A stretch of 64,000 nt of DNA, from contig CAJXLT010000006.1 of assembly GCA_913056365.1 (NCBI GenBank), forward strand, positions 62,001-126,000, written 5' to 3'. The position numbers and the translations under genes are program-made. The stretch is from an uncultured Paenibacillaceae bacterium. GTDB lineage: Bacteria > Bacillota > Bacilli > Paenibacillales > K13. Positions 47,696 to 57,438 of this stretch are shown piece by piece (position 1 is the first letter of the stretch; every line of letters starts with the position of its first letter). The notes below the pieces were generated by a model. The model did no database searches. It was not told where the DNA came from and saw only the letters and a list, made by a program, of their open reading frames with translations.

Positions 47696-47735
47696 GCGAC
47701 GCTAAGAGATAATTTACTCGAGCGTCGTCTTTTTT
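47696..47735 (+). terminator. Terminator after the hypothetical gene
   Basis: GCGACGCT and AGCGTCGT arms, 17-base loop, TTTTTTT. It ends transcription before the island; the remaining 47740-47879 stretch must hold the island promoter, but no clear -35/-10 pair stands out. Confidence 0.85.
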
Positions 47736-47879
47736 TGATTTCACTAAAACTACCCTTAGAAACGATAATTCCGTCATGTTCTTTTCAAATCCAGGCGTTG
47801 TTAAGATTACTTTGAAGAGAAAATAAGAAGAGGTTAGCGAAGAGTTGCCTCTATTCTAAATTAAAGGAGTGAAAAAAAT

Positions 47880-49025
47880 ATGTCTAAAATTAGCACGTAT
47901 GGCGGAACTAAGAATGTAAAGTTCAAAGGAACAGGTTTCTTTAGACTGGATGAAGCTGAAGGAAGATCATGGTTAGTGGATCCAGAGGGCAATGGGTTTA
48001 TCTCGGTGGGTTTGAATCACACAGACGAAACCAATTTGAAATATGATCATAACTTCGAGATTTGGAAGAACAAATACGGCAATAGGGAGACTTGGCTGAA
48101 GAGCTTATCTAACGAACTCAAAGATTGGGGCTTCAATAGCATTGGCTGGACTGGCGATTACATCAGCGGGGACTGGGGTCAAGCATTGGATTGGTTTGGT
48201 GACCCGATCAATCTTGGGCACTCTGCACCTTGGGCATCTTCGGATTATAAGGTAGCTGATATGCCGTATTGCTTGCAAATTCGTGTTGCCGAAATAGAAG
48301 ACTGGAACGGTCATCCTGCTTTCCCGGATGTGTATTCCCGCGAATTTGATTTGTATTGCGAGTATTTAGCTAGAAGTATTTGCGCTGACCATGCTGACAA
48401 CAAAAACTTAATCGGTTATTTCTTGGTCGACATTCCAGCATGGATCCCACATGCAAGCGGAAGAGATTTCCCGCAATTCAAAGGGATGAATGAAGAAGAA
48501 AGGCATGCAAAGCTTTTTGATCTGGCAACCAAATATTATGACACGATTGTAAAGCATATTAAAAAATATGATCCGAATCATCTTATTTTAGGTGACCGCT
48601 TTAATGGAAATAAGGGGATTCCGGAACCAGTCATTGAGGCGATGAAACCTTATGTTGATGTGCTGTCCGTACAATACTTCCCAGACAACAGCGAGGAAGG
48701 GCATCAGCAAATGAGGGATGATCTGGCTAAATGGCAGAAGCAGGCCGGTAAGCCTGTGATCATTGCAGATATCGGAAACTTCTGCGCGACTGAAATGAAT
48801 CCGAACAGAAAAACATGTCTCCACGGGCAGGGTGAGCGTGCTCAGGATTATATCGATTCTATCGATAAGGTCATCAGCGAGCCGTGGTTTATCGGATGGC
48901 ATTGGTGTGCGCATGTGGAAAATAAAGCAAGAGGATGGGGCGTGAAAGACCCTTATGATGAGCCGTATGAAGATTTTATCGATCCGGTACAAGCATTCAA
49001 TAAAAGTGTGTATGAGAAAGCATAA
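47880..49025 (+). CDS. Agarase-like putative glycoside hydrolase, paralogue 1
   Basis: 381 residues, no signal peptide, so cytosolic. The N-terminus GTGFFRLDEAEGRSWLVDPEGNGFISVGLNH (17-47) is the entry of agarase/GH-A type barrels that begin with a small beta domain. Later barrel strands show GYFLVDIPAW (179-188), YDPNHLILGDRFNG, DVLSVQYFPDN and KPVIIADIGN (291-300), then GWHWCAHVENKARGWGVKD. In the places where clan GH-A enzymes carry their two catalytic Glu, Asp184 and Asp297 are seen, so the chemistry may differ. It shares most positions with the product at 55081-56229. First gene of the island; AAGGAGTG before the ATG. Confidence 0.75.
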   Translation: MSKISTYGGTKNVKFKGTGFFRLDEAEGRSWLVDPEGNGFISVGLNHTDETNLKYDHNFEIWKNKYGNRETWLKSLSNELKDWGFNSIGWTGDYISGDWGQALDWFGDPINLGHSAPWASSDYKVADMPYCLQIRVAEIEDWNGHPAFPDVYSREFDLYCEYLARSICADHADNKNLIGYFLVDIPAWIPHASGRDFPQFKGMNEEERHAKLFDLATKYYDTIVKHIKKYDPNHLILGDRFNGNKGIPEPVIEAMKPYVDVLSVQYFPDNSEEGHQQMRDDLAKWQKQAGKPVIIADIGNFCATEMNPNRKTCLHGQGERAQDYIDSIDKVISEPWFIGWHWCAHVENKARGWGVKDPYDEPYEDFIDPVQAFNKSVYEKA

Positions 49026-49049
49026 TTCATTCTAGTCTTGCAAAGATTG

Positions 49050-49113
49050 TCCTTGTCAAATCCCTCGTACTGTAAGCAGCCCTGTAACACAATACGAGGG
49101 ATTTGATCAAGGG
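49050..49113 (+). other. Long intergenic hairpin without T-run
   Basis: TCCTTGTCAAATCCCTCGTA (49050-49069) pairs with TACGAGGG-ATTTGA-TCAAGG (49093-49112) with one small asymmetry. Lying between the first hydrolase and the permease, it may set the level of the upstream mRNA relative to the transporter. Confidence 0.75.
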
Positions 49114-49152
49114 ACTATAAAATAAACCTGGTTGTAGGGGGCATTAAAAAAC

Positions 49153-50133
49153 ATGAGCACCAGTGAATCCAATTTAAATGTAAAACGAAGGGCCCTGGGT
49201 TTGAACACAGATTGGAGGCAATACATCGTTTATTTTGCCTTTGTGGTCGTGTTTATTCTCTTTTCGATCACTTTACACGATGATGGGTTTTTAACTGCAG
49301 GTAATTTATTAAACATTGTTCGTCAAACCGCCATTATCGCGATTATGGCAGTTGCTATGACCTTTGTAATTAGTGCGGCTGAAATTGATTTATCCGTTGG
49401 TTCCATAGTGGCTTTGTCCAGCTTAACCACTGCCTTAGCTTTACAGGCCAATTTAGGTTTGCTTGGAGCTGTAATCGCTGGATTGGGAACCGGTTTATTG
49501 GTTGGGTTAATTAACGGATTATTGGTCACCAAAGTAGGAATTCCCTCCTTTCTAGTCACTCTAGCAATGATGGGTCTGGTTAGCGGGGTAGCCATGTGGA
49601 TCACGGATACCGAACCGGTTACGATTCTGGACGAAACCTATGTAGCTATTTTCGGCTCAGGGAACTTAGGAGCCATTCCTTCCCTATTAATCTGGCTGCT
49701 CGTCATAGTAACGATCGGTCATATTTTATTAAGGAAAGCTACATTTGGCCGCAGGACGTTAGCAACAGGCGGGAATCAAAGCGCAGCTAGATTCTCAGGT
49801 ATTAACGTTGCGAGAATAAAGCTTTACGCCTTAATGGGGTCGGGGTTAATGGCAGGTCTTGCGGGCATGCTGTATGCGGGACGCATGCATTCTGGACGAT
49901 TTACTTTCGGAACAGGGGACGAGCTCTCTGTTATAGCAGCTGTTATTCTCGGCGGCACAAGCTTATTTGGCGGTGTTGGAACAGTGATTGGAACAGTTGT
50001 TGGAGCTTTTTTAATTGGGGTGATTAACAACGGACTTATTATTATGGGTCTTGATGTAAGTCAGCAAATGATAATCAAAGGACTGATTATTATTTTGGCA
50101 GTTGCGTTTGGGAAGAAGCAATTATCGAATTAA
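49153..50133 (+). CDS. CUT2 (ribose-type) sugar ABC transporter permease
   Basis: 326 residues, about nine or ten helices. It shows the RbsC-type features RQTAIIAIMAVAMTFVISAAEIDLSVGSIVAL, GLLVGLINGLLVTKVGIPSFLVTLAMM, ATGGNQSAARFSGINV and AAVILGGTSLFGGVGTVIGTVVGAFLIGVINNGL. It pairs with the double ATPase at 53531-55036 and with two binding lipoproteins. The usual ligands are pentoses, inositol or similar sugars. Confidence 0.95.
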   Translation: MSTSESNLNVKRRALGLNTDWRQYIVYFAFVVVFILFSITLHDDGFLTAGNLLNIVRQTAIIAIMAVAMTFVISAAEIDLSVGSIVALSSLTTALALQANLGLLGAVIAGLGTGLLVGLINGLLVTKVGIPSFLVTLAMMGLVSGVAMWITDTEPVTILDETYVAIFGSGNLGAIPSLLIWLLVIVTIGHILLRKATFGRRTLATGGNQSAARFSGINVARIKLYALMGSGLMAGLAGMLYAGRMHSGRFTFGTGDELSVIAAVILGGTSLFGGVGTVIGTVVGAFLIGVINNGLIIMGLDVSQQMIIKGLIIILAVAFGKKQLSN

Positions 50134-50159
50134 TCTTCTATAGACTGAGGGGGATATAT

Positions 50160-51380
50160 ATGAAAAATTATAAAGTTCTAGTGACTATTCTAGTTATCTT
50201 TACGATGTTGATGGCTCTTGCGGCTTGTAGTCAGGAAACATCTGAGAATGGTACGGACAATACTGTAGACACTACGAGCTCTAATTCAAGCCAAAATAAT
50301 TCAGAAGAAGTTAAAAGTGAAGATCTTGGTCCTGACCCAGATGAAATGCTGAGTCAATTGCTGGATCAAGAGTTAACTAAAAGCCCGACGGGAGAGGCAG
50401 CAGCTTCTTATACAACGGTTGAATTAACGGACGAGGAAATCCAACAAGTCAAGGATATGAAATTAACAGCTGCTATTTCAATGCAATATATGGGGAATGA
50501 TTGGTCTATTACACAAGTAAACGCTTTGAAAGATCAGTTTGCTGAATTGGGGATCGAAGTCATCGCTGTAACAGACGCTAACTTTAAGCCTGAGAAGCAA
50601 ACCTCTGACATTGAATCGATTTTAGCTAAAGACCCGGATATTCTGGTTTCCATTCCTGTCGATACGGTGGCGAATGCACCTATTTATAAAAAGGCAGCAG
50701 AAGCAGGAATCAAGGTAGTCTTTATGAATCAGGCAGCTGACGGTTTAACACCAGGAGAAGACTACGTCACGGTTGTATCGCCAGCAGATTATGGAAATGG
50801 GGCAAGAGCTGCCTACTATATTGCACGTGAACTAGACAAAAAAGGAAAAGTGGGAATTATCTATTATGATGCAAACTTCCCAACAACTGAAATTCGCTAT
50901 GAAGCGGCACAAAAGGTGTTTGCTCAATATCCGCAAATTGAGATTGCAGAAACTCAAGGGATACAAGGTCCAGATTTTGTGGGAGCTGCTGAAGAAGCTG
51001 CCTCAGCCATGCTGCTAAGAGAACCTGACTTGGATGCCATTTGGGGAATTTGGGATGTACCGGCTGAGGGAATCATTCAGGCTGTGCGTAATGCAGGACG
51101 TTCTGAAGATGTAATCATAACAACGATTGACCTAGGGAAAAATGTAGCCATCGATTTGGCAAATAAAAACGGAATGATAAAAGGAATTGGCGCCCAAACC
51201 GTTTATGAGGCGGGAATTACCGAAGCTAACGCAGCTGCTTTAGGAGCTTTAGGTAAAGATGTCGCTCCGTTGATCGCGATGGATGGTCTCTCCGTTGATC
51301 GCAGCAACTTATTAGAATCCTGGGAAAGAGTATACAACACTGATGCACCTCAAGAGATTATAGATTTACTAAAAGAATAA
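50160..51380 (+). CDS. Sugar-binding lipoprotein of the CUT2 transporter, paralogue 1
   Basis: 406 residues. Signal peptide with lipobox ALAAC (Cys23), Ser/Asn-rich linker to about residue 75, then a type I periplasmic-binding domain: TAAISMQYMGNDWS, VTDANFKPEKQTSDIESILAKDPDILVSIPVDT, GKVGIIYYDANF, DLDAIWGIWDVPAEGIIQAVR. The repeated aromatic residues at the ligand side (NDW, FWD-like IWD) differ from RbsB. The pattern resembles MocB-like inositol-derivative binders. It follows the permease by 27 bases. Confidence 0.93.
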   Translation: MKNYKVLVTILVIFTMLMALAACSQETSENGTDNTVDTTSSNSSQNNSEEVKSEDLGPDPDEMLSQLLDQELTKSPTGEAAASYTTVELTDEEIQQVKDMKLTAAISMQYMGNDWSITQVNALKDQFAELGIEVIAVTDANFKPEKQTSDIESILAKDPDILVSIPVDTVANAPIYKKAAEAGIKVVFMNQAADGLTPGEDYVTVVSPADYGNGARAAYYIARELDKKGKVGIIYYDANFPTTEIRYEAAQKVFAQYPQIEIAETQGIQGPDFVGAAEEAASAMLLREPDLDAIWGIWDVPAEGIIQAVRNAGRSEDVIITTIDLGKNVAIDLANKNGMIKGIGAQTVYEAGITEANAAALGALGKDVAPLIAMDGLSVDRSNLLESWERVYNTDAPQEIIDLLKE

Positions 51381-51437
51381 AATCTCAAAGTAAGTGTGAG
51401 ATGCGTTGAGTTAACTTTTGAATAGGGGGTAAAAACT

Positions 51438-52253
51438 ATGAAGCTAGGATATCAGACTAATACTTGGGGCGGTGTTGTAGGTCATCCCGGTGGCGTAACA
51501 AGTATTAAAGATTCCTTTTATTTGGCAAACGGCTCTACGGAAGAAGCACTAAAGGATATTGCTGATGCAGGCTATCAGGGATTTGAAATCTTTGACGGCA
51601 ACTTAATGCAATATGCGAGTAATCAAACTGCGTTTAGGGAATTGATGGAATCCAATCGTTTGGAATTGATTGGCGTTTATTCAGGAGCCAACTTTATATA
51701 TGAAAGCATTTTGGAAGAAGAGCTTATAAAAATTGAAAATGTATCTAAATTGGCTGTTGAATTTGGCGCCAGACATTTGGTTGTTGGCGGGGGAGCTGTC
51801 CGCTCTAATGGCATTTTGGATTCGGACTTCCGGCTATTAGGGGAGGGACTGAATAAAGTCATAGAGATTGCGGATAAATATAATTTGATCGCAAGCTACC
51901 ATCCGCATCTAGGCTCCATGGTAGAAACACCTGAGCAAGTCGAGAAATTGCTGCCTTACACTGAGATAAACTTCTGTCCAGATACAGCGCATATAGAGGC
52001 TGGCGGGGGAGACCCAGTTGAATTTATGAGAAAGTATAAACAACGCATAAAGTATGTACATTTCAAGGACTTCCATTCAGGTGAATTTGTTCCATTGGGA
52101 AAGGGCTCTCAGCAGTTTAGCGAAATGGTAGAGCTGTTAAAGGAGATGGACTATCAGGATTGGATTACGGTTGAGCTTGATAGTTATTCCAATCCTAAAG
52201 AGGGAGCTATGATCAGCAGAGACTATCTTAAATCGCATCTCCACTTAGGATAA
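51438..52253 (+). CDS. Sugar phosphate isomerase/epimerase (IolE/MocC-like TIM barrel), paralogue 1
   Basis: 271 residues. Metal-site motifs of the AP-endonuclease-2 superfamily are present: ASYHPHLGS, NFCPDTAHIEAGGGD, RIKYVHFKDF and WITVELDSY at the C-terminus. Such enzymes epimerise, isomerise or dehydrate keto-sugars or inosose. Ribosome site AGGGGGT before ATG 51438. Next to a Gfo/Idh/MocA dehydrogenase, a pairing typical of cyclitol and unusual-sugar pathways. Confidence 0.9.
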   Translation: MKLGYQTNTWGGVVGHPGGVTSIKDSFYLANGSTEEALKDIADAGYQGFEIFDGNLMQYASNQTAFRELMESNRLELIGVYSGANFIYESILEEELIKIENVSKLAVEFGARHLVVGGGAVRSNGILDSDFRLLGEGLNKVIEIADKYNLIASYHPHLGSMVETPEQVEKLLPYTEINFCPDTAHIEAGGGDPVEFMRKYKQRIKYVHFKDFHSGEFVPLGKGSQQFSEMVELLKEMDYQDWITVELDSYSNPKEGAMISRDYLKSHLHLG

Positions 52254-52301
52254 TTACTTTAAGAAACCAAGACACATGAATAATGGAGGAGAGTTTTAAT
52301 C

Positions 52302-53477
52302 ATGAAAACACTTAATATTGGTATGGTTGGAGCAGGCTTTATGGCCAAAGCACATTCACTAGCATATGCAGGAATGCCCATGTATTTTTGGCCTGCACCA
52401 GCCCTTACGCATAGAAAGATGATCGCTGATATTACGGACGAATCTGCTAGAATCGCATCGCAGCGTCTAGGATTTGATGCCTATACATCCAACTGGAGAG
52501 AGCTTGTTGATAATCCCGACATTGATGTTGTAGATATCGTAACGCCCAACGATTCACATGCAGAAATCGCGATTGCAGCAGCTCAAGCTGGTAAGCATAT
52601 TATTTCTGAAAAACCTTTGGCCAGAACAGCAGCTGAAGCCAAAACCATGTTAGATGCGGTTAAAAAAGCAGGGGTTAAGCATATGGTGGCTTTTAATTAC
52701 CGCAAAACACCTGCTGTCGCACTCGCTAAGAAGTATATCGAAGAAGGTTCAATCGGTAAGATATTAAATTTCCGTGGAACCTATCTTCAAGATTGGTCTG
52801 CGGATCCTAATTCGCCACTTTCCTGGAGATTCCAGAAGAGTGTTGCCGGTTCCGGGGCTTTAGGCGATATTGGTACGCATGTTGTAGACTTTGCACGTTA
52901 TTTAGTAGGAGAAATATCAGAAGTCATGTCAACTACGCAAACATGGATACCTGAACGTCCTACTCAACAAGGCGGAATAGATAAATTAGGAACCGTAAAA
53001 TCAAATGCTGAAGCGCCAATGGGGAAGGTCGATGTGGACGATGAAGTTTCTACGTTGCTTAGATTTGACAATGGTGCGGTTGGCAGCATCGAAGCGACGC
53101 GTAATGCATGGGGACGCAATAATTTCTTAACATTTGAAATCCATGGTGAAAAAGGGTCTCTGTATTTCAACTATGAACGCCGGGACGAGCTGCAAGTTTA
53201 TTTTGCAGATGATCCTGCAGATCGTAATGGTTTTAGAACGGTTTATACCGGACCTGCTCACCCATATGGGGAAGGTTTATGGCCGATTCCAGCATTAGGG
53301 CTTGGTTATGGGGATACTAAAATCATTGAAATCTATGACTTTGTACATGCAATTGTCAATGGCACGGATGCGGCGCCTAACTTCGATGATGGATTCCAAA
53401 TTGCTGTTATTACGGATGCCATATTGGAGTCTTCTAAACGGAATCAATGGGTAAAAGTCAACGATCTATTACCTTAA
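52302..53477 (+). CDS. Gfo/Idh/MocA family dehydrogenase, paralogue 1
   Basis: 391 residues. N-terminal Rossmann fold (NIGMVGAGFMAKAHS), the EKP lysine motif (HIISEKPLART) and the GALGDIGTHVVDFARY catalytic Asp/His pair; NAD(P) use expected. A conserved YRKTPAVALAKK and a long C-terminal half fit the larger members (about 390 residues) acting on inositol-type or aldose substrates. GGAGGAGAG precedes the ATG. Confidence 0.93.
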   Translation: MKTLNIGMVGAGFMAKAHSLAYAGMPMYFWPAPALTHRKMIADITDESARIASQRLGFDAYTSNWRELVDNPDIDVVDIVTPNDSHAEIAIAAAQAGKHIISEKPLARTAAEAKTMLDAVKKAGVKHMVAFNYRKTPAVALAKKYIEEGSIGKILNFRGTYLQDWSADPNSPLSWRFQKSVAGSGALGDIGTHVVDFARYLVGEISEVMSTTQTWIPERPTQQGGIDKLGTVKSNAEAPMGKVDVDDEVSTLLRFDNGAVGSIEATRNAWGRNNFLTFEIHGEKGSLYFNYERRDELQVYFADDPADRNGFRTVYTGPAHPYGEGLWPIPALGLGYGDTKIIEIYDFVHAIVNGTDAAPNFDDGFQIAVITDAILESSKRNQWVKVNDLLP

Positions 53478-53530
53478 AGATCAAGCTGGAATCATCATAA
53501 GATGGTCCTTAGTCATAAGGGGTGACAGAT

Positions 53531-55036
53531 ATGCAAAACTCAGAAATGGTCTTACAAATGTCAAACATTTGTAAGGCCTTCAATCAAAACAGCGTACTAG
53601 AACATGTTGACTTTGAACTGAATAAAGGGGAAGTTCATGCGCTGATGGGCGGTAATGGAGCGGGAAAATCTACCCTAATGAAGATTCTTACGGGGATTTA
53701 TCAGAAGGACAGCGGAAAGATATGTATCGATGGTTCAGAGGTTCAAATCGAGAAACCTCAAGATTCCCTTGCCCATGGGATCGCGATGATTTTCCAGGAA
53801 TTCAGTGTTATTCCTGCACTGACCGTTGCTCAGAACGTGTTCTTAAATCGGGAACTCAAAAAATCGAACGGCTTAATTGATGACAAAGCGATGATTCGAA
53901 AAACGAAAGACATATTGGATGAATTAAAGGTCGATATTAATCCTAAATCACTGGTGAGTGAACTGGGCACGGGATATTGGCAGATGACTGAAATAGCGAA
54001 GGCCGTTTCGCAAAATGCTAAGATTCTGATCATGGATGAACCTACATCTGCCCTGACTCAGCATGAGACAGAGATATTGTTTGATTTAATCAACAACTTA
54101 AAGAATAAAGGAATTTCGATTATTTATATTTCTCATCGTATGGACGAAATTTATAAGGTTTCGGATCGAATCACTGTATTGCGTGATGGCAAACATATTA
54201 TGACAGCGGAGAGCTCCAATCTATCCATGGATAATCTGGTTGAGCACATTGTAGGAAAAAACATGGAGAATGCTTTTACTTGGAAGGAACGGCATATTGC
54301 TAAAGACAAGCCCCCTGCATTAAAGGTTAAAGATTTGAAATCCGGGTCCAAAGTGAATGGAGTCTCCTTCGATTTATACCAAGGTGAAATTCTTGGAATC
54401 GCGGGATTGATGGGCAGCGGTCGATCAGAACTCGTTCGTACTCTCTTTGGCGTTGACCCCTTGGATGGAGGGGAAATCATCATGAATGGCACTCAGCTGT
54501 CCATAAAAAAGCCGAAGGATGCGATTCAGGCAGGATTTGCGTTGATTCCTGAGGACCGCAGAATTCAAGGGTTAGTGTTGGACCATAATGTACGGGAAAA
54601 TATTATTCTGCCTATATTAAATAAGGTCTCTAGCAGACAATTCATTAAGTACGACAAACTCGATCATATTTCAGAAGCGCTTGTCAAAAAATTAAATATT
54701 AAGACGGACAGCATCTTTAAGAGGGCCTCCTTACTTTCCGGCGGGAATCAGCAAAAGATTGTCTTCGCTAAATGGTTGGCGAGCGAACCTAACATCTTGT
54801 TGTTGGATGAGCCTACCAGCGGCGTTGATATTGGCGCCAAGTCTGAAATTATTGAAATCGTTCGTGAGTTGGCCGACAGTGGTAAATCAATCATCGTCAT
54901 ATCATCAGAGCTTCAAGAATTGCTGGCTTTTGCGGATCGAATCATTGTTTTAAATAACGGTATTGTCACGAAAGAATTAGAGCGGCAAGACATCGAATCG
55001 GAAGAGCAGCTTGAACAAGCGGTTCAAGGATTATAG
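53531..55036 (+). CDS. CUT2 sugar ABC transporter ATP-binding protein (two ATPase domains)
   Basis: 501 residues. First domain: Walker A GGNGAGKST, Walker B ILIMDEPTSALT, an atypical signature LGTGYWQMTEIAKA, and SHRMDEI. Second domain: degenerate Walker A GLMGSGRSELV, signature LSGGNQQKIVFAKWL and Walker B ILLLDEPTSGVD. This is the RbsA/MglA pattern. ATG 53531 is placed five bases after AAGGGGTGA; GTG 53522 lies inside that site. It is separated from its permease by four genes, an unusual order. Confidence 0.95.
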   Translation: MQNSEMVLQMSNICKAFNQNSVLEHVDFELNKGEVHALMGGNGAGKSTLMKILTGIYQKDSGKICIDGSEVQIEKPQDSLAHGIAMIFQEFSVIPALTVAQNVFLNRELKKSNGLIDDKAMIRKTKDILDELKVDINPKSLVSELGTGYWQMTEIAKAVSQNAKILIMDEPTSALTQHETEILFDLINNLKNKGISIIYISHRMDEIYKVSDRITVLRDGKHIMTAESSNLSMDNLVEHIVGKNMENAFTWKERHIAKDKPPALKVKDLKSGSKVNGVSFDLYQGEILGIAGLMGSGRSELVRTLFGVDPLDGGEIIMNGTQLSIKKPKDAIQAGFALIPEDRRIQGLVLDHNVRENIILPILNKVSSRQFIKYDKLDHISEALVKKLNIKTDSIFKRASLLSGGNQQKIVFAKWLASEPNILLLDEPTSGVDIGAKSEIIEIVRELADSGKSIIVISSELQELLAFADRIIVLNNGIVTKELERQDIESEEQLEQAVQGL

Positions 55037-55080
55037 ACAAAAAACTAGTAATCTGCAATTTAAAGGAGAGTGTGAATGTT

Positions 55081-56229
55081 ATGTCAGGTATTAGTCCTTA
55101 TGGCGGTGACACAAGCCGAAAGTTTGAAGCAACCGGATTCTTTAGACTTGAGAAGGCAGACAGCAGCTGGTGGATGGTTGATCCAGACGGTTATGCGTTC
55201 ATTACGATCGGTTTGAATCATACGGATGAAACAAATTTGAAGTATGAACATAATATTGATATTTGGCGTGAGAAGTATGGTTCAAGGGAAAATTGGATTA
55301 AAGGTTTGACCAAAGAAATGAAAGAGTGGGGATTCAATACGATAGGGTGGACCTCTGATTATATTAGCGGCGATTGGGGACAAGCATTAGATTGGTTCGG
55401 GGATCCGATTAACCTTGGACACTCCATGCCTTGGACGGTTTCAGATTATAAGAAAGCCGATATGCCTTATGTTATTCAACTGCGTGTTGCAGAAATCGAA
55501 GATTGGAATGGGTATCCGCATTTTCCGGATGTGCATTCAGAAGAGTTCGAAGCGTATTGTGAATATCTAGGTCGAAGTATTTGTCAAGATTATGCTGATG
55601 ATAAAAATTTAATAGGCTACTATCTTGTGGATATTCCAGCATGGCTCCCGCACGCAAGTGGAAGAGACTTCAATGTACTGCAAGGACTAGATGAAAGAAC
55701 TAGAAATATCAAAGTATATGACGTGGCATACAAGTATTATGAAACGGTAACCAAGTATATTCGCAAATATGATCCAAACCATTTGATCTTGGGTGATCGT
55801 TACAACGGAAACAAAGGCATTCCTAAATCGGTTTTAACCGCCATGAAGCCATTCGTAGATGTATTGTCCGTGCAGTATTTCCCGGATAACAGTGAAGAAG
55901 GCTATCAGCAAATGAAAGACGATCTTTCTGAATGGCAGCAGCTTTGCGATAAGCCGGTCATTTTAGCAGACATAGGCAACTTTTGCTGTACCAAAATGAA
56001 TCCTAATAGAGTAAGTCCGTTGAATGGTCAAGCAGAAAGAGCACAGGACTATATCCATTCCATTGATAAAGTTTTAGATCAACCTTGGTTCTTAGGATGG
56101 CACTGGTGTGCTCATGTTGAGAATAAGGCACGGGGATGGGGGGTTAAAGACCCTTACGATCAGCCTTACGATGAGTTTATTAACCCTGTTAAAGACTTTA
56201 ACCATAAGGTCTATACGAAATTAAAATAA
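55081..56229 (+). CDS. Agarase-like putative glycoside hydrolase, paralogue 2
   Basis: 382 residues, cytosolic. Very close to paralogue 1 through the whole length (SWWMVDPDGYAFITIGLNHTD, DYISGDWGQALDWFGDPINLGHS, GYYLVDIPAWLPHASGRD, DVLSVQYFPDNSEEG, WFLGWHWCAHVENKARGWGVKDPYD). The same Asp-for-Glu feature occurs in both catalytic places. ATG 55081 matches the start of paralogue 1; GTG 55072 is too near AAGGAGAG. Having two such similar copies in one operon suggests recent duplication or a heteromer. Confidence 0.75.
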   Translation: MSGISPYGGDTSRKFEATGFFRLEKADSSWWMVDPDGYAFITIGLNHTDETNLKYEHNIDIWREKYGSRENWIKGLTKEMKEWGFNTIGWTSDYISGDWGQALDWFGDPINLGHSMPWTVSDYKKADMPYVIQLRVAEIEDWNGYPHFPDVHSEEFEAYCEYLGRSICQDYADDKNLIGYYLVDIPAWLPHASGRDFNVLQGLDERTRNIKVYDVAYKYYETVTKYIRKYDPNHLILGDRYNGNKGIPKSVLTAMKPFVDVLSVQYFPDNSEEGYQQMKDDLSEWQQLCDKPVILADIGNFCCTKMNPNRVSPLNGQAERAQDYIHSIDKVLDQPWFLGWHWCAHVENKARGWGVKDPYDQPYDEFINPVKDFNHKVYTKLK

Positions 56230-56244
56230 AAGGAGTGGAGCAAA

Positions 56245-57402
56245 ATGACAAATAGGGGCCTGACGATGAATGAATTCGGCGGTTATACCGGAAAACAGTA
56301 TGAAGCAACAGGTTTCTTCTATACGAAACAGATAGATGGGAAATGGTTGCTCATTGACCCTAAAGGTAATCCGTACTTTATTGTTGGCATTGCCCATGTT
56401 GAAGATTCATGCCTGAAGCATGAAGAAAACATCCATATCTATAAGGAAAGGTACGGCTCAAGAGAAAAGTGGATCTCCGACTGCGTCGTTAAATCTTTGA
56501 AGGAGTGGGGCTTCAATACGCTTGCTTGGACAAAACAATGGGTTGCTCAAGGCATGCGGCATTCACCGGAATGGACTCCCGAAGAATACAAAAATTCTGG
56601 TATCTGCTATATTCCGCATATTGATTTCCTTAATATTGAGCGTTGGAATCAGCAGCATATATACTGGGATGTCTTCAGCCCGGAATTCGAAGAATGGTGT
56701 GACTACCAAGCTAGATATTGGTGTACTTCACTAGCTGATGATCCCTATAACATTGGTTACGCTTATACGGCAAGACCTGATTGGGATATTGATAAATTCT
56801 CAGAAGCAATGGGCATTAAGCCTAAAGAAGGAGAAGAGGACGAGTTTTTAAGAAAAATTATTGAAAGATATTATAAAGTAACTCACGACGCTATACGTAG
56901 ATACGACAAAAATCACCTGATCTTTGGGGACCTTATCGAAGGTTGTGACTGTCTGCCTGAAGGACCTGCAGCACCGCCACAGGCCGTATTTACAGAGATG
57001 AAGAAATATGTAGATATCCTATCTATCAATTGGTATCACCCATTTGACGTCATGCATGACACTGTTGATGAATGGCAAGGATGCGCTCACAAACCAGTCT
57101 TTTTAAGCGACTCTGCATTCGCAGCACCGAATGATTTACTCACGACGGATGAACCATTATTTGACGGGGGTTGGGAGAAGCTTAGGGTTCAGGATGAAAT
57201 AGCTAGAGGACATGCCTACATCGATATGATTAAGAAAGCAGCAAACACTGGCTATATTATCGGCTGGGGCTGGTGTGGATTTATGCAGAACAAAGTTCGC
57301 AAATATGGACTAAAAGACCGTTTTGACCGTCCGTATGAAGTGACCAAGATTATGGCAGAGTTTAATGCAAATCTCTACGAGAACCTCGGGATGAATAAAT
57401 AA
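56245..57402 (+). CDS. Agarase-like putative glycoside hydrolase, paralogue 3 (diverged)
   Basis: 385 residues. Same entry motif (YEATGFFYTKQIDGKWLLIDPKGNPYFIVGIAHVED) and exit (GWGWCGFMQNKVRKYGLKDRFDRPYE) as the other two, but diverged in the middle: GYAYTARPDWDID and KPVFLSDSAFAAPND in the catalytic strands, and extra cysteines. It begins 15 bases after paralogue 2 with AAGGAGTGGAG. A different linkage or substrate is likely. The DxD positions again lack the expected Glu. Confidence 0.72.
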   Translation: MTNRGLTMNEFGGYTGKQYEATGFFYTKQIDGKWLLIDPKGNPYFIVGIAHVEDSCLKHEENIHIYKERYGSREKWISDCVVKSLKEWGFNTLAWTKQWVAQGMRHSPEWTPEEYKNSGICYIPHIDFLNIERWNQQHIYWDVFSPEFEEWCDYQARYWCTSLADDPYNIGYAYTARPDWDIDKFSEAMGIKPKEGEEDEFLRKIIERYYKVTHDAIRRYDKNHLIFGDLIEGCDCLPEGPAAPPQAVFTEMKKYVDILSINWYHPFDVMHDTVDEWQGCAHKPVFLSDSAFAAPNDLLTTDEPLFDGGWEKLRVQDEIARGHAYIDMIKKAANTGYIIGWGWCGFMQNKVRKYGLKDRFDRPYEVTKIMAEFNANLYENLGMNK

Positions 57403-57438
57403 AATCTGTCGCAAACCCAATATTAGGAGGTAAAATCC

